Shown: positions 9,127-17,567 of the stretch, piece by piece | How the letters are laid out: every line of letters begins with the position of its first letter | Position numbering within the stretch: the stretch's first letter is position 1 | NCBI GenBank assembly: GCA_009379825.1 | Contig: WHTA01000044.1 | Location: 1-47,265 of the forward strand | Direction of reading: 5' to 3' | From: Streptosporangiales bacterium | GTDB lineage: Bacteria > Actinomycetota > Actinomycetes > Streptosporangiales > WHST01 | DNA length: 47,265 nucleotides | Program-made: the position numbers and the translations under genes | Notes under the pieces: generated by a model | Database searches by the model: none | The model's input: the letters and a program-made list of their open reading frames with translations, nothing else | What the model was told of the DNA's origin: nothing

Positions 9127-10731
9127 ATGACGACCATCACCATCTACCGCGCCGCCAATGTCATCACGTTGGACGGCGCCGACACCGAAGCGTTCGCGAC
9201 CGCGAACGGGCGCGTGCTCGCCACCGGCCTGCTCGCGGAGCTGCGTGCACAGCTGCCCGCCGCCGAGGTGGTGGATCTCGGTGCGGCCACAGTGATCCCG
9301 GGGTTCAACGACGCCCACGCGCACCCGGGCATGTGCGCGGTCGGTTCGGTCTACGTCGGCCTCAACCCGGCCGACACACCGACCGCCGACGCCGTGCGTA
9401 CCGCGCTGGCCGAGCGCGCCGCCCGAACGCCGGCCGGCGAGTGGGTGGTCGGCCACGACTTCGACGCGAAACGCACCGAAGGCGGCCAGGGGATCGACCG
9501 CGCGTTCCTCGACGCGGTGTCGAGCGACCACCCGATCCTGCTGATCCACAAGTCGTACCACAGCGCCAGCGCGAACTCCCCCGCGTTGGCGGCCGCGGGC
9601 TACGGCGAGCAGTCCCCCGACCCGGTCGGCGGCGAGCTGGTGCGCGACGGCGCGGGGAACCTCACCGGCCTGCTGCACGAGCGCGCGTGGTTCGAGGGCT
9701 TCATGGGGTTCGGCGGACGCACCCGACTGATCCCGCTCGACGACCTCGACGGCCGCGTCCAGGCGCTGAGCACGATGCTCGCGGGCATGAACGCCGCCGG
9801 CATCACGTCGGTGTGCGACGCGCTGACGCACCCGCCGGAGTGGCGGCTGTTCACCGCCGCAAGGGAACGCGGCGCGCTCACCGCGAGGATCGGCATGCTG
9901 GTGTGGTACGACCACATCGACACCCTCGCGGGGCTCGGCCTGCACGCCGGCTTCGGCGACGAGTGGCTGCGGCTGACCGGCGTGAAGATGATGTTCGACG
10001 GCGCGCTGACCACAGGCACCTGCTTCTGCAGCGAGCCGTACGCCGGTCCGGACGGGCCGACCACCGGCCTGCAGGTGCTCACCGACGCCGAGCTCGACGA
10101 CACCGTCGACCGCGTGCACTCGTCGGGCAACCGGCTGGCCATCCACACCAACGGGGACGCCGGCATCGACCGGGTGCTGCGCGCGATCGAGGCCGCGCAG
10201 GCGCGCGACCCACGGCCGACGAGGCACCGCATCGAGCACTGCTCGCTCGTCGACGACGCGATCATCGCGCGGCTGGCGGCCGCCGGTGTCGCCGCGGTGC
10301 CGTTCGGCGCGATGATCGGGTACCTCGGCGACCGGCTGATCGACCTCTACGGCGAGGACCGGGCACGGCGTGCGTGCGCGCACGGCTCGCTGCTCGCGGC
10401 CGGGGTGCCTGTCGGTGGCTCGTCCGACTACACCGTTGGGCCGTACGAACCGCTGCTTGCGATGCGGTCGATGGTCACCAGGCGCACGCCTGGAGGTGTG
10501 GTGCTCGGCCCGGAGCAACGGCTCACGGCGCGCCAGGCGCTCGGCGTCTACACGACGGGTTCGGCCGCGGCGAGCGGCGAGGAGCAGGTGAAGGGCAAGC
10601 TGGCGCCCGGCTACCTGGCCGACTTCGCCGTGCTGGCGGAGAACCCGCTCGAGGCGGACCCCGAGACGTTGCCGGACATCCCCGTGCTCTCCACCTGGAT
10701 CGGCGGCGAGCAGGTCTGGTCCGCTTCCTGA
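9127..10731 (+). CDS. Amidohydrolase, YtcJ-like (Amidohydro_3) family
   Basis: This 534-residue metal-dependent hydrolase is preceded by a strong GAAGGAGGGGC site. It has the N-terminal beta-sandwich (VITLDGADTEAFATANGRVLATG), the metal motif FNDAHAHPG (HxH), a long barrel insert, then LAIHTNGDAGIDRVL and HRIEHCSLVDD with further ligands, and SSDYTVGPYEPLLAM near the end. The closing GKLAPGYLADFAVL is the usual return to the sandwich domain. YtcJ-type enzymes deacylate or hydrolyse varied amides. It sits beside the nitrilase in divergent orientation, so the two may share a pathway. Confidence 0.88.
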   Translation: MTTITIYRAANVITLDGADTEAFATANGRVLATGLLAELRAQLPAAEVVDLGAATVIPGFNDAHAHPGMCAVGSVYVGLNPADTPTADAVRTALAERAARTPAGEWVVGHDFDAKRTEGGQGIDRAFLDAVSSDHPILLIHKSYHSASANSPALAAAGYGEQSPDPVGGELVRDGAGNLTGLLHERAWFEGFMGFGGRTRLIPLDDLDGRVQALSTMLAGMNAAGITSVCDALTHPPEWRLFTAARERGALTARIGMLVWYDHIDTLAGLGLHAGFGDEWLRLTGVKMMFDGALTTGTCFCSEPYAGPDGPTTGLQVLTDAELDDTVDRVHSSGNRLAIHTNGDAGIDRVLRAIEAAQARDPRPTRHRIEHCSLVDDAIIARLAAAGVAAVPFGAMIGYLGDRLIDLYGEDRARRACAHGSLLAAGVPVGGSSDYTVGPYEPLLAMRSMVTRRTPGGVVLGPEQRLTARQALGVYTTGSAAASGEEQVKGKLAPGYLADFAVLAENPLEADPETLPDIPVLSTWIGGEQVWSAS

Positions 10732-10737
10732 CCGGCG

Positions 10738-12537
10738 TCAGCAGTCGCCGAGCACGGCGCCGGCGCGGTCGCGCGCATGTGGCGGGATGCTGGCGAACTC
10801 GACGTCCGCGCCGCTGTCGCGGATCTGCTCGGCGACTCCGCGCAGGACGTACAGCCCGGTGAGGTCGAGCCGGCCGAGCCGGTGCAGGTCGATGGAGACG
10901 CGGGTGGCGTCCGGGTTGTCGGCGAGCAGCGCGCGCAGCCGCGTCTCCAGTGCCGGCGCCGAGCCGAAGTAGAGCACGCCCTGCGGGCGGACGTGCAGGG
11001 TGTCGCCGTCGCGCCAGGAGTCGACGTCCAGCCTGGACTCCCGCCACAGGTGCACGGCCATGGCGAGCACGACGCCGATCAGCAGCCCGCGCTCCACCCG
11101 CGGCGCCGACACGAGCGTCGCGACGAACGTCGGCACGGCCACCAGGAACTGGGCCCGTGAGTGGTACCAGTAGTCCCGGAAGGCGGAGATCTCCACCAGT
11201 GAGATCGCCGCGACGATGACCAGCCCGGCGAGCACCGCCTTCGGCAGGGCACCGAGCACGCCGACGAACGGCAGCACGCCGAGCACGACCGCCCCGGTGA
11301 TCGCGCCGCTCCAGCGCGTACGGGCGCCGGCCAGCCGGTTGAGCGCCGACCGGGAGAACGACCCACCCGCCGGGTAACCGCCGGCCAGGCCGGCGCCGAT
11401 GTTCGCCAGCCCCTGCCCGACGAACTCGAGGTGCGGGTTCCACGGCCGGCGGTCGGCGGCCGCGTACTTGCGTGCGATCGAGGCGGGCTCGGCGAACCCG
11501 ACCACGGCGATCACGACGGCCGCCAGCGCCATGTCGGGCACCGCGTGCCACGGCAGCCCCAGCGTGATCGACGGCAACCCACTCGGGATGTCACCGACGA
11601 CCGGCACCCGTACCAGGCCGAACGCACTGACCGCCAGCCCGGCGACGGTGGCCAGCAGCATCCACGGGAACACCACGCTGATCTTCCGGCCGAGTACGAC
11701 GACCGCCACGGTCACAAGCCCGATCAGGATGGCGCCCAGCTGCCAGTGCTGCGGCTGGGTCAGCACGTCGGCGGCGGCCACCGCAGGGCTGAGCGCGTCC
11801 GAACCCGCGCCGACCAAACTGGGCACCTGCGACGCGACGATGAGGATCGCCGCGGCCGCCGTGAATCCGGTGACCACGGGCAGCGACATCAGGTACGCCA
11901 CCGCACCCCACCGCAGCAGGCCGAGCAGCAGCCGCGCCACCCCCACGAGCAACGCGAGCAACGCCGCATGGCTGGCGAACGCCACCGACCCGGCAGGAAC
12001 GATCGGCGCCAACGCCCCGAACGTCAACAGGCTGGTCAACGCGACCGGCCCGGTCTGCAGGTACGGCGAGGACCCGACCAACGCCGCCGCAATCGGCGCC
12101 GCCGCGGCGGCGTACAGCCCATGCACCGGCGGCACCCCGGCAAGCTCCGCGTAAGCAAGCGCCTGCGGCACCAACACGAGCGCCACACTCACCCCGGCAA
12201 CCAGATCCCCCCGCGTAGGCGGCACCGGCCGCAGCGACCGCAACGCCCCGACCGCCCGCCTCTTCAGCGCACCCCCACCACCGGCCGCCGGTCCGCCACC
12301 GGGTTTCGCACCGCCATCGGGTGCCGACCCACCACTGGCTGGCGCTCCGCCACCGGATGCCGCTGCGCCACCGGGTGCCGCCCCACCCCTGGCTGGCGCT
12401 GCGCCACCGGATGCCGCACTCCCCCACGCGGGCGTCCCCCTGCCGGCCACCTCTCCGCGCGACCGCCACGGCAACCACGCCCGGGCGCGGCGGCCTGGGG
12501 GTTCGCGGCGTTGGCGGCCTGTTCCTGGGTTGTTCAT
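10738..12537 (-). CDS. SulP-family inorganic anion transporter with STAS domain
   Basis: This 599-residue transporter has a SulP core starting at about residue 108 (RGDLVAGVSVALVLVPQALAYAELAG), about 12 membrane segments, AEPASIARKYAA in the middle, and a C-terminal STAS domain (about 490-599, with VSIDLHRLGRLDLTGLYVL). The first 95 residues are an unusual Gly/Ala/Pro/Ser tract built from an 18-residue repeat. SulP proteins carry sulfate, bicarbonate or dicarboxylates. Its place beside selA, on the same strand, makes sulfate or a selenium oxyanion worth testing, but that is inference from position. The ATG at 12537 has a weak ribosome-binding site, so a later start is possible. Confidence 0.87.
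   Translation of the reverse strand: MNNPGTGRQRREPPGRRARAWLPWRSRGEVAGRGTPAWGSAASGGAAPARGGAAPGGAAASGGGAPASGGSAPDGGAKPGGGPAAGGGGALKRRAVGALRSLRPVPPTRGDLVAGVSVALVLVPQALAYAELAGVPPVHGLYAAAAAPIAAALVGSSPYLQTGPVALTSLLTFGALAPIVPAGSVAFASHAALLALLVGVARLLLGLLRWGAVAYLMSLPVVTGFTAAAAILIVASQVPSLVGAGSDALSPAVAAADVLTQPQHWQLGAILIGLVTVAVVVLGRKISVVFPWMLLATVAGLAVSAFGLVRVPVVGDIPSGLPSITLGLPWHAVPDMALAAVVIAVVGFAEPASIARKYAAADRRPWNPHLEFVGQGLANIGAGLAGGYPAGGSFSRSALNRLAGARTRWSGAITGAVVLGVLPFVGVLGALPKAVLAGLVIVAAISLVEISAFRDYWYHSRAQFLVAVPTFVATLVSAPRVERGLLIGVVLAMAVHLWRESRLDVDSWRDGDTLHVRPQGVLYFGSAPALETRLRALLADNPDATRVSIDLHRLGRLDLTGLYVLRGVAEQIRDSGADVEFASIPPHARDRAGAVLGDC
12311..12418. repeat. 54-bp tandem repeat encoding an 18-residue Gly/Ala unit
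   Basis: Two adjacent 54-base copies (12311-12364 and 12365-12418) differ at only a few positions. Both contain CTGGCTGGCGCT and CACCGGATGCCGC. In the SulP frame they encode 18-residue units beginning AASGGAAPARGG and AASGGGAPASGG. A more degenerate partial copy lies at 12285-12310. The repeat expands a cytoplasmic low-complexity leader and probably varies in copy number. Confidence 0.7.
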
Positions 12538-12702
12538 CTGTGGTCAGCCCTCTGACCACTTAGCGGAATACGTGCTGGGCGCATGCTCGTAACCTTTCCC
12601 GGCCAGCTCGGCACGGGCAGACACGCGCAGCCGCTACCTAGGCCTTATTACCCACAAAGTACTGGAGAATGAGCCGGGGCGCTGTGCCAGACCTCACATC
12701 CG

Positions 12703-14004
12703 TTACCGGTCGACTCCGGCGGTACGCACCGCGCAGTAGAGCGCGTCGTCGTCCGTCGGGGGCACCGTGCGCAGGTCGAGCAGGCAACGGCCCTGCTCCA
12801 CGCGGCCGACCACCGGCGGCGCGGCGAGCCGCAGGGCTTCGGCGTACGACGCCGGCAGGCTCACCGCCGCGCTCGGTACGGTCACGCCCGGAGCGCCACC
12901 GCCGCCGACGACGGACTCCGACGTCACCGCGAGCACGTCCGGCAGCCCCGCCTCGGTCAGCCGGCCCACCAGCCGGTCGACCCGCGCGCGCACGTCCGCG
13001 ACCGGCGCCTCGAGCTGCGCGCGCACCGGCACCGGTGGCCCTTCGAGGGTGGCTTCGACGGCGGCCAGCGTCAACTTGTCCACCCGCAACGCGCGCGCCG
13101 ACGGGTGCCTGCGCAGCCGCTCCACCAGGGCGGCGTCGCCGAGCAGCAGGCCCGCCTGCGGTCCGCCGAGCAGCTTGTCGCCGCTCGCCGTCACCAGCGC
13201 CGCGCCGGCACGCAGCACGGTCGTGGCGTCCGGCTCGTCCGGCAGCATCGGGTGCGGCGCGAGCAGGCCGGAGCCGATGTCCACGACGACGGGGACGTCC
13301 AGACCCACCAGCTCGGGCACGTCCACCCCGGACGTGAACCCCGACACCTGGAAGTTGGACGGGTGCACCTTGAGCACGAACGCCGTACGCGGGCCGACGG
13401 CGTCGGCGTAGTCGCGCAGCGAGGTGCGGTTCGTGGTGCCCACCTCGCGCAGCCGCGCGCCTGTGCTGGCCAGCAGTTCGGGGATCCTGAACCCGTCGCC
13501 GATCTCCACCAGCTCGCCGCGGCTCACCACGATCTCGCCGTCCTGCGCGAGCACGAGTGCGCACAGCAGCAGCGCGGCCGCGTTGTTGTTCACCACGTGC
13601 ACGCCACCTGCGGCCGGCACGGCGGCGGCGAGTGCGGCCAACGCGCCCGCACCACGGCGCGCACGCCGTCCGGTGCGCAGGTCGAACTCCACGTCGGTCG
13701 GGCCGGTCACCGCGGCCATCGCGTCGCGCGCCGCGGCGGACAACGGTGCGCGCCCCAGGTTCGTGTGCACGAGCACGCCGGTGGCGTTGATCACCGGCTG
13801 CATCGCCGTCGCGTGCCCTGGCAACGCGGCGAACGCCAGCTCGGGCACCGACTCCGGGCTCACCTCACCGTGCCTGGCACGTTCCTGCATCGCCGCGACG
13901 GTCCGCTTCACCGCGGTACGCCCTAGCCGCACGGCGGCTTCGACGAACTCCGGTCGTGCCAGCACCTCGTCGGTGGCGGGAATGCGGCGCCGCGCGTCCG
14001 TCAT
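12703..14004 (-). CDS. selA: L-seryl-tRNA(Sec) selenium transferase
   Basis: SelA is a PLP enzyme that converts seryl-tRNA(Sec) to selenocysteyl-tRNA(Sec) using selenophosphate. The 433-residue product has the SelA N-terminal helical region, INATGVLVHTNLGRAPLS (about 70-88), the NNNAAALLL motif, EIGDGFRIPELL, VVVDIGSGLL, and the PLP-lysine motif SGDKLLGGPQAG, so it looks complete. It diverges from selD with a 34-base gap, as often seen for paired selenium genes, and implies that the host makes selenoproteins. One such gene lies 3 kb away. Confidence 0.93.
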   Translation of the reverse strand: MTDARRRIPATDEVLARPEFVEAAVRLGRTAVKRTVAAMQERARHGEVSPESVPELAFAALPGHATAMQPVINATGVLVHTNLGRAPLSAAARDAMAAVTGPTDVEFDLRTGRRARRGAGALAALAAAVPAAGGVHVVNNNAAALLLCALVLAQDGEIVVSRGELVEIGDGFRIPELLASTGARLREVGTTNRTSLRDYADAVGPRTAFVLKVHPSNFQVSGFTSGVDVPELVGLDVPVVVDIGSGLLAPHPMLPDEPDATTVLRAGAALVTASGDKLLGGPQAGLLLGDAALVERLRRHPSARALRVDKLTLAAVEATLEGPPVPVRAQLEAPVADVRARVDRLVGRLTEAGLPDVLAVTSESVVGGGGAPGVTVPSAAVSLPASYAEALRLAAPPVVGRVEQGRCLLDLRTVPPTDDDALYCAVRTAGVDR

Positions 14005-14038
14005 GGTCGAAGACTACGTGATCGGCGATACTCGGACG

Positions 14039-15055
14039 ATGGCCGGAAGCGAACTGTCCACCGCCCCGCGTCTGACGCAGTACGCCCACGGCGGTGGTTG
14101 CGCCTGCAAGATCCCGCCGGACGAGCTGGAGGGCATGGTCGCCGGCCTCACCGCCGGCACCCCGACGGGCGCCTTCGGTGAGCTACTCGTCGGCCTGGAC
14201 ACCGGCGACGACGCCGCGGTCATCCGGCCACCGGACGGCGGGCCTGCGCTGGTGCTGACGACCGACTTCTTCACGCCCGTCGTCGACGACCCGTACGACT
14301 GGGGTCGCATCGCCGCCACCAACGCGCTCTCCGACGTCTACGCGATGGGCGGCCGCCCGGTGGGTGCGGTCAACCTGCTCGGCTGGCCGCGCGACACGCT
14401 GCCGATGGACCTCGCCACCGAGGTGCTGCGCGGCGGGCTCGACGTCACCCGCGCCGCCGGCTGCCACCTCGCCGGCGGACACAGCGTCGACGACGTCGAG
14501 CCGAAGTACGGCCTCGCGGTCACCGGCCTGGTCGACCCCGACCTGATGCTGCGCAACGACGCCGGCCGTCCCGGCCTGCCGCTGTCGCTGACCAAGCCGC
14601 TTGGCATCGGCGTGCTCAACACCCGGCACAAGGCGACCGGCGAGGTCAGCGCCGCGGCAATCGAGGCGATGACCACGCTGAACGCGGCCGCTGCCCGCGC
14701 GGCGGTCGAAGCCGGCGTACGGTGCGCCACCGACGTGACCGGCTTCGGCCTGCTCGGCCACCTGCTGAAGCTGGTGCGGGCCAGCAACGTCGGCGCGGAG
14801 ATCGACGCGTCCGCCGTGCCGTACCTGGCTGGCGCACGCGAGGCGCTCGGCGCGGGCTACGTCAGCGGTGGCACCAAACGGAACCTGGACTGGGTACGCC
14901 CGCACGTCGACCGCTCCGCCGTGGACGAGGACGAGGCGCTGCTGCTCGCCGACGCGCAGACGTCCGGCGGCCTGCTCGTCGCCGGCGAGCTCCCGGGCGC
15001 GCCGGTCATCGGCCGGCTCACCGAACCGGGCGACGTGGCGATCACCGTGCGCTGA
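14039..15055 (+). CDS. selD: Selenide, water dikinase (selenophosphate synthetase)
   Basis: SelD makes selenophosphate from selenide and ATP, the selenium donor for SelA. The 338-residue product starts MAGSELSTAPRLTQYAHGGG and has the active-site loop GGGCACKIPPDEL, with cysteine where some SelD proteins carry selenocysteine. GDDAAVI, TTDFFTPVVDDPYDWGRIAA and LAGGHSVDD are ATP/Mg motifs of the AIRS-like fold, and ADAQTSGGLL lies near the end. Earlier in-frame starts at 14003 and 14018 exist, but 14039 gives the standard N-terminus and leaves room for a divergent promoter with selA. Confidence 0.93.
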   Translation: MAGSELSTAPRLTQYAHGGGCACKIPPDELEGMVAGLTAGTPTGAFGELLVGLDTGDDAAVIRPPDGGPALVLTTDFFTPVVDDPYDWGRIAATNALSDVYAMGGRPVGAVNLLGWPRDTLPMDLATEVLRGGLDVTRAAGCHLAGGHSVDDVEPKYGLAVTGLVDPDLMLRNDAGRPGLPLSLTKPLGIGVLNTRHKATGEVSAAAIEAMTTLNAAAARAAVEAGVRCATDVTGFGLLGHLLKLVRASNVGAEIDASAVPYLAGAREALGAGYVSGGTKRNLDWVRPHVDRSAVDEDEALLLADAQTSGGLLVAGELPGAPVIGRLTEPGDVAITVR

Positions 15056-15060
15056 CCGCA

Positions 15061-15966
15061 CTACCTGCCTGGCAGCGACTCGACCAACCGGCCAGGGGTG
15101 CCGGCGATCACCTGCCGCAGGTCGTCTTTCGGCATGCCGAGCGCCTGCAGACCACCGAGGGCTGCCGCCAGCCCGTCGACGGGCGCCGGGTTGTGCGGCT
15201 GACCGAGGTCGGAGGCGAGGTAGCACGAGCTCGCTCCCACGGCGTCGATGTCGTGCTTGATCCTGGCCAGCTCGATCGGCTCGTGGAACAGGCACGACAC
15301 GTAACAGTGCTCGATGAGCGCACCGTCAGCCGCGAGCTCGCGCTGCAGCTCCACCGGCATGGCGATGAACCCGATCGACGCGTGCGTAACGACCCTGCGC
15401 TCGATGCCGCGGCGGCTCGCCTCCGCGAACAACGCCTGCGTCTCCGGTGGGCTGAGGTGACCGGACGCCAGCACGACGTCGCGGCCGTCGAGCACGTCGA
15501 GCACGTCGTGTACGGCCGGCAGCAGCTCGCCCGCGTCGTCGAGCACGGTCAGCGCCGCCGCGCCACGGGGCAGCAGCCACGCGGTCTCGGCCGGGTCGGC
15601 GGCGTGTTCCACGAACCAGGCCGACGTCACCGTCGGCGGGAACACCCACTGCACCCCCGCTGCCAGCGCGGCCTCCACGTGCACCGGGTTCAACCCGCCG
15701 GACGGCGTGTTCAGCGCGCACGAGGCGATACAACGGAAGTCGTCGTACCACTTCTCGAGCACGTAGCCACGCCCGACGGTCGGCAGGAAGTGGTCCTTCA
15801 GCAACGCGCCCGCCATGCCGGCGGCACGGTAGTGCTCCACCAGGTCGACGACGTCCATCCGCCGCGGTCGCACGTCGGGGGCGGCGTGCACGTGCAGGTC
15901 GTACCCGCCGTGCAGCAGCTCCTCGATCCCGCTGTCGTCGACCTCGTGTGGTGGCTGCCAGCTCAT
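15061..15966 (-). CDS. DUF6282-type metal-dependent hydrolase-like protein
   Basis: This 301-residue protein looks like an amidohydrolase-fold enzyme. It has an HxH motif (GGYDLHVHAAPDVRPRRMD), LLKDHFLPTVGRGY, VVLASGHLSPPET, a THASIGF segment and SDLGQPHNPAPVDGL near the end, as in the DUF6282 family. The histidines and aspartate would bind metal. Its reaction is not known. It is the last gene of the four-gene selenoprotein operon and its ATG overlaps the Ldh-type stop (ATGA), so it should act on a product or relative of the same substrate. Confidence 0.75.
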   Translation of the reverse strand: MSWQPPHEVDDSGIEELLHGGYDLHVHAAPDVRPRRMDVVDLVEHYRAAGMAGALLKDHFLPTVGRGYVLEKWYDDFRCIASCALNTPSGGLNPVHVEAALAAGVQWVFPPTVTSAWFVEHAADPAETAWLLPRGAAALTVLDDAGELLPAVHDVLDVLDGRDVVLASGHLSPPETQALFAEASRRGIERRVVTHASIGFIAMPVELQRELAADGALIEHCYVSCLFHEPIELARIKHDIDAVGASSCYLASDLGQPHNPAPVDGLAAALGGLQALGMPKDDLRQVIAGTPGRLVESLPGR

Positions 15967-17009
15967 TCCGCCTCCGTTAACCACGTCGGTACGTGGACGC
16001 CGCACTCGGCCGCGGTTGCCCGTAGCCGCACGGTGAGCGCGTCCGACAACGGTATCCCCTCTGCCGTCCGCTGCGCCTCGACCAGCTCCTCGGGGTCGCC
16101 TGGCACCCGCACCGCGTCGACGCCTGGCGCAGTCCTGCTCCCCCGCAGCCGTTCGGCGATCGCGCCGACCTGCTGCCGGTACTCGTCGGCCGGCCCGAAC
16201 GCCTCCGCCGCCAGCGCGAGGAAGAGGTGCCCCTGGTCGCCGACGCGGCCGGCGTCGGTCAGCACCCCGACGTCGGGTCCGGTGCTGCTGCCGGCGAGCG
16301 CGCCGGTGAGCAGGTCGACGACGAGCGCGATGCCGTAACCCTTGTGCCCGCCGATCGGTTCGAGCAAGCCGTCGATAGCCGCCGCAGGATCGGTCGTCGG
16401 CCGGCCGTCGAGGTCGCGCGCCCAACCCGACGGCATGGGCTCGCCGCGCTCCTTCAGCTGCCGCACCTTGCCGAGCGCGGCGACGCTGGTCGCCATGTCC
16501 ACGACCACCGGCCGGTCGTCACCGGGCACGGCGACGCTCCACGGGTTGTTGCCCAGCAACGGCTCCGCACCACCGGTCGGCGCGATCCGCGGACTTGCGT
16601 TCGTCGCCACGATGCCGATGACACCGTCCTCGGCGGCACGCATGGTGTACGCGGCGAGCGCGCCGAGATGGTTGCCGTGCCGCACTGCGACCGCACCGAC
16701 CCCGAAGCGGTGCGCCCGTTCCACGGCAGTCTCCATGGCGCGCTCGCCGACGACCTGACCGGCACCGTGACCACCGTCGAGCACCACGACAGCGCTGTGG
16801 TCACGCACCACCCTCAGCTCGGCGGGACTACGGATGCCGCCTGCGCGCACCCGTTGCGCGTAGACCGGCAGCCTCGTGATGCCGTGCGAGTCCACACCGC
16901 GCAGGCTGGCCACGCCGAGATGCCTTGCCACGACACGGCTCTCGGACGTCTCCATGCCCGCGGCCGCGAGCACCTCCGCGGCGAAGTCGGTCAGCGCCGA
17001 CACCAGCAC
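15963..17009 (-). CDS. Ldh-family (malate/lactate/ureidoglycolate type) NAD(P) dehydrogenase
   Basis: This 348-residue oxidoreductase of the Ldh_2 family oxidises 2-hydroxy acids with NAD(P). Visible motifs are LRGVDSHGITRLPVYAQRV with the catalytic His, VRHGNHLGALAAYTMRAA, TNASPRIAPTGG, LLGNNPWSVAVP and GGHKGYGIALVVDLL near the end. The GTG at 17009 has AGGGA at good spacing; GTG codons at 17024 and 17003 are alternatives. It sits between the selenoprotein and the DUF6282 gene, so it may oxidise a hydroxy acid formed by, or fed to, the selenoprotein step. Substrate unknown. Confidence 0.85.
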   Translation of the reverse strand: MLVSALTDFAAEVLAAAGMETSESRVVARHLGVASLRGVDSHGITRLPVYAQRVRAGGIRSPAELRVVRDHSAVVVLDGGHGAGQVVGERAMETAVERAHRFGVGAVAVRHGNHLGALAAYTMRAAEDGVIGIVATNASPRIAPTGGAEPLLGNNPWSVAVPGDDRPVVVDMATSVAALGKVRQLKERGEPMPSGWARDLDGRPTTDPAAAIDGLLEPIGGHKGYGIALVVDLLTGALAGSSTGPDVGVLTDAGRVGDQGHLFLALAAEAFGPADEYRQQVGAIAERLRGSRTAPGVDAVRVPGDPEELVEAQRTAEGIPLSDALTVRLRATAAECGVHVPTWLTEAE

Positions 17010-17027
17010 ACATCGTCCCTGCACCTG

Positions 17028-17567
17028 TCACCCAACCTCGGTCAACGCAGCGGCCACGTCGGCGAAGACCGCGGAGGCAATCTCCTCGAGCTGTTCCTCG
17101 GTACGGTCCGCCAACGGGTGCTGCACAACGGCGATACGCAACTGCGGCATGCCCAACGCCGCCGCGCGGGCACGTGCGTACCCCTCGAACGGCGTCGTCA
17201 CGAACGTGACGGTCGGGATTCCTGCGCGTTCCAGGACAACGGAGTCGTGGACACTCCACGACGTGCACGAGCCTCAGTCGCCGGACGCGTTGAGCACGGC
17301 CGTCTCGCACGCGATGACCGACAGCGCAAGCACCTCTGGCATCGGTCCGGCCGCGCCGATCCCCTCGCCCTTCTGGTACAGCCGGGCCTTGGCCGAGTAC
17401 ACCCGCTCGAACCTGTCACCGAGCAGGCTCAGCAGCACCGCAGCGTTCGGCTTGCTGTTGTCGAGCAAGCCGATGCGCGCATCGGTCAACGTGGTCAACC
17501 GCGGCGCCACCGTGCCGGCGTCGGGCTCGGGCGCAAGGCCCGTGGGATCGAGGAACTCGATCGTCAT
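17028..17567 (-). CDS. UGSC-family selenoprotein with in-frame UGA (Sec98)
   Basis: Translation from the ATG at 17567 runs 97 residues to a UGA at 17276-17274, then continues in the same frame without interruption for 81 more codons to a second UGA at 17030-17028. The product is 179 residues with selenocysteine at 98 in the motif D-U-G-S-C-T, the signature of the UGSC (seleno)protein family. Before it lie RIGLLDNSKPNAAVLL and GAAGPMPEVLALSVIACETA. After it lie SVVLERAGIPTVTFVTTPFEGYARARAA and a helical end. Eleven bases after the UGA comes a SECIS-like hairpin, and selA/selD are 3 kb away. An AAGGAGGT site and ATGA overlap tie it to the upstream partner gene. Its reaction is unknown; the U-x-x-C pair suggests thiol/selenol redox chemistry. 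Confidence 0.88.
17244..17262 (-). promoter_or_regulatory. Bacterial SECIS-like hairpin
   Basis: On the minus strand, 11 bases after the UGA, GTCGTGGA pairs perfectly over 8 bp with TCCACGAC around the loop GTG. The loop begins 20 bases after the UGA and its first base is G. Stem length, distance and loop G fit what is known of bacterial SECIS elements bound by SelB. The hairpin lies inside the coding sequence, as bacterial SECIS elements do. Confidence 0.8.

Noticed and set aside
12541-12702. Possible tRNA-Sec (selC) between SulP and selA
   Set aside because: No 90-100 base cloverleaf with a long variable arm and TCA anticodon can be drawn here or near selD.
17274-17567. UGSC gene as a truncated 97-residue protein or pseudogene
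   Set aside because: The downstream frame is intact, carries the GSC part of the family motif, and contains the hairpin at SECIS distance.
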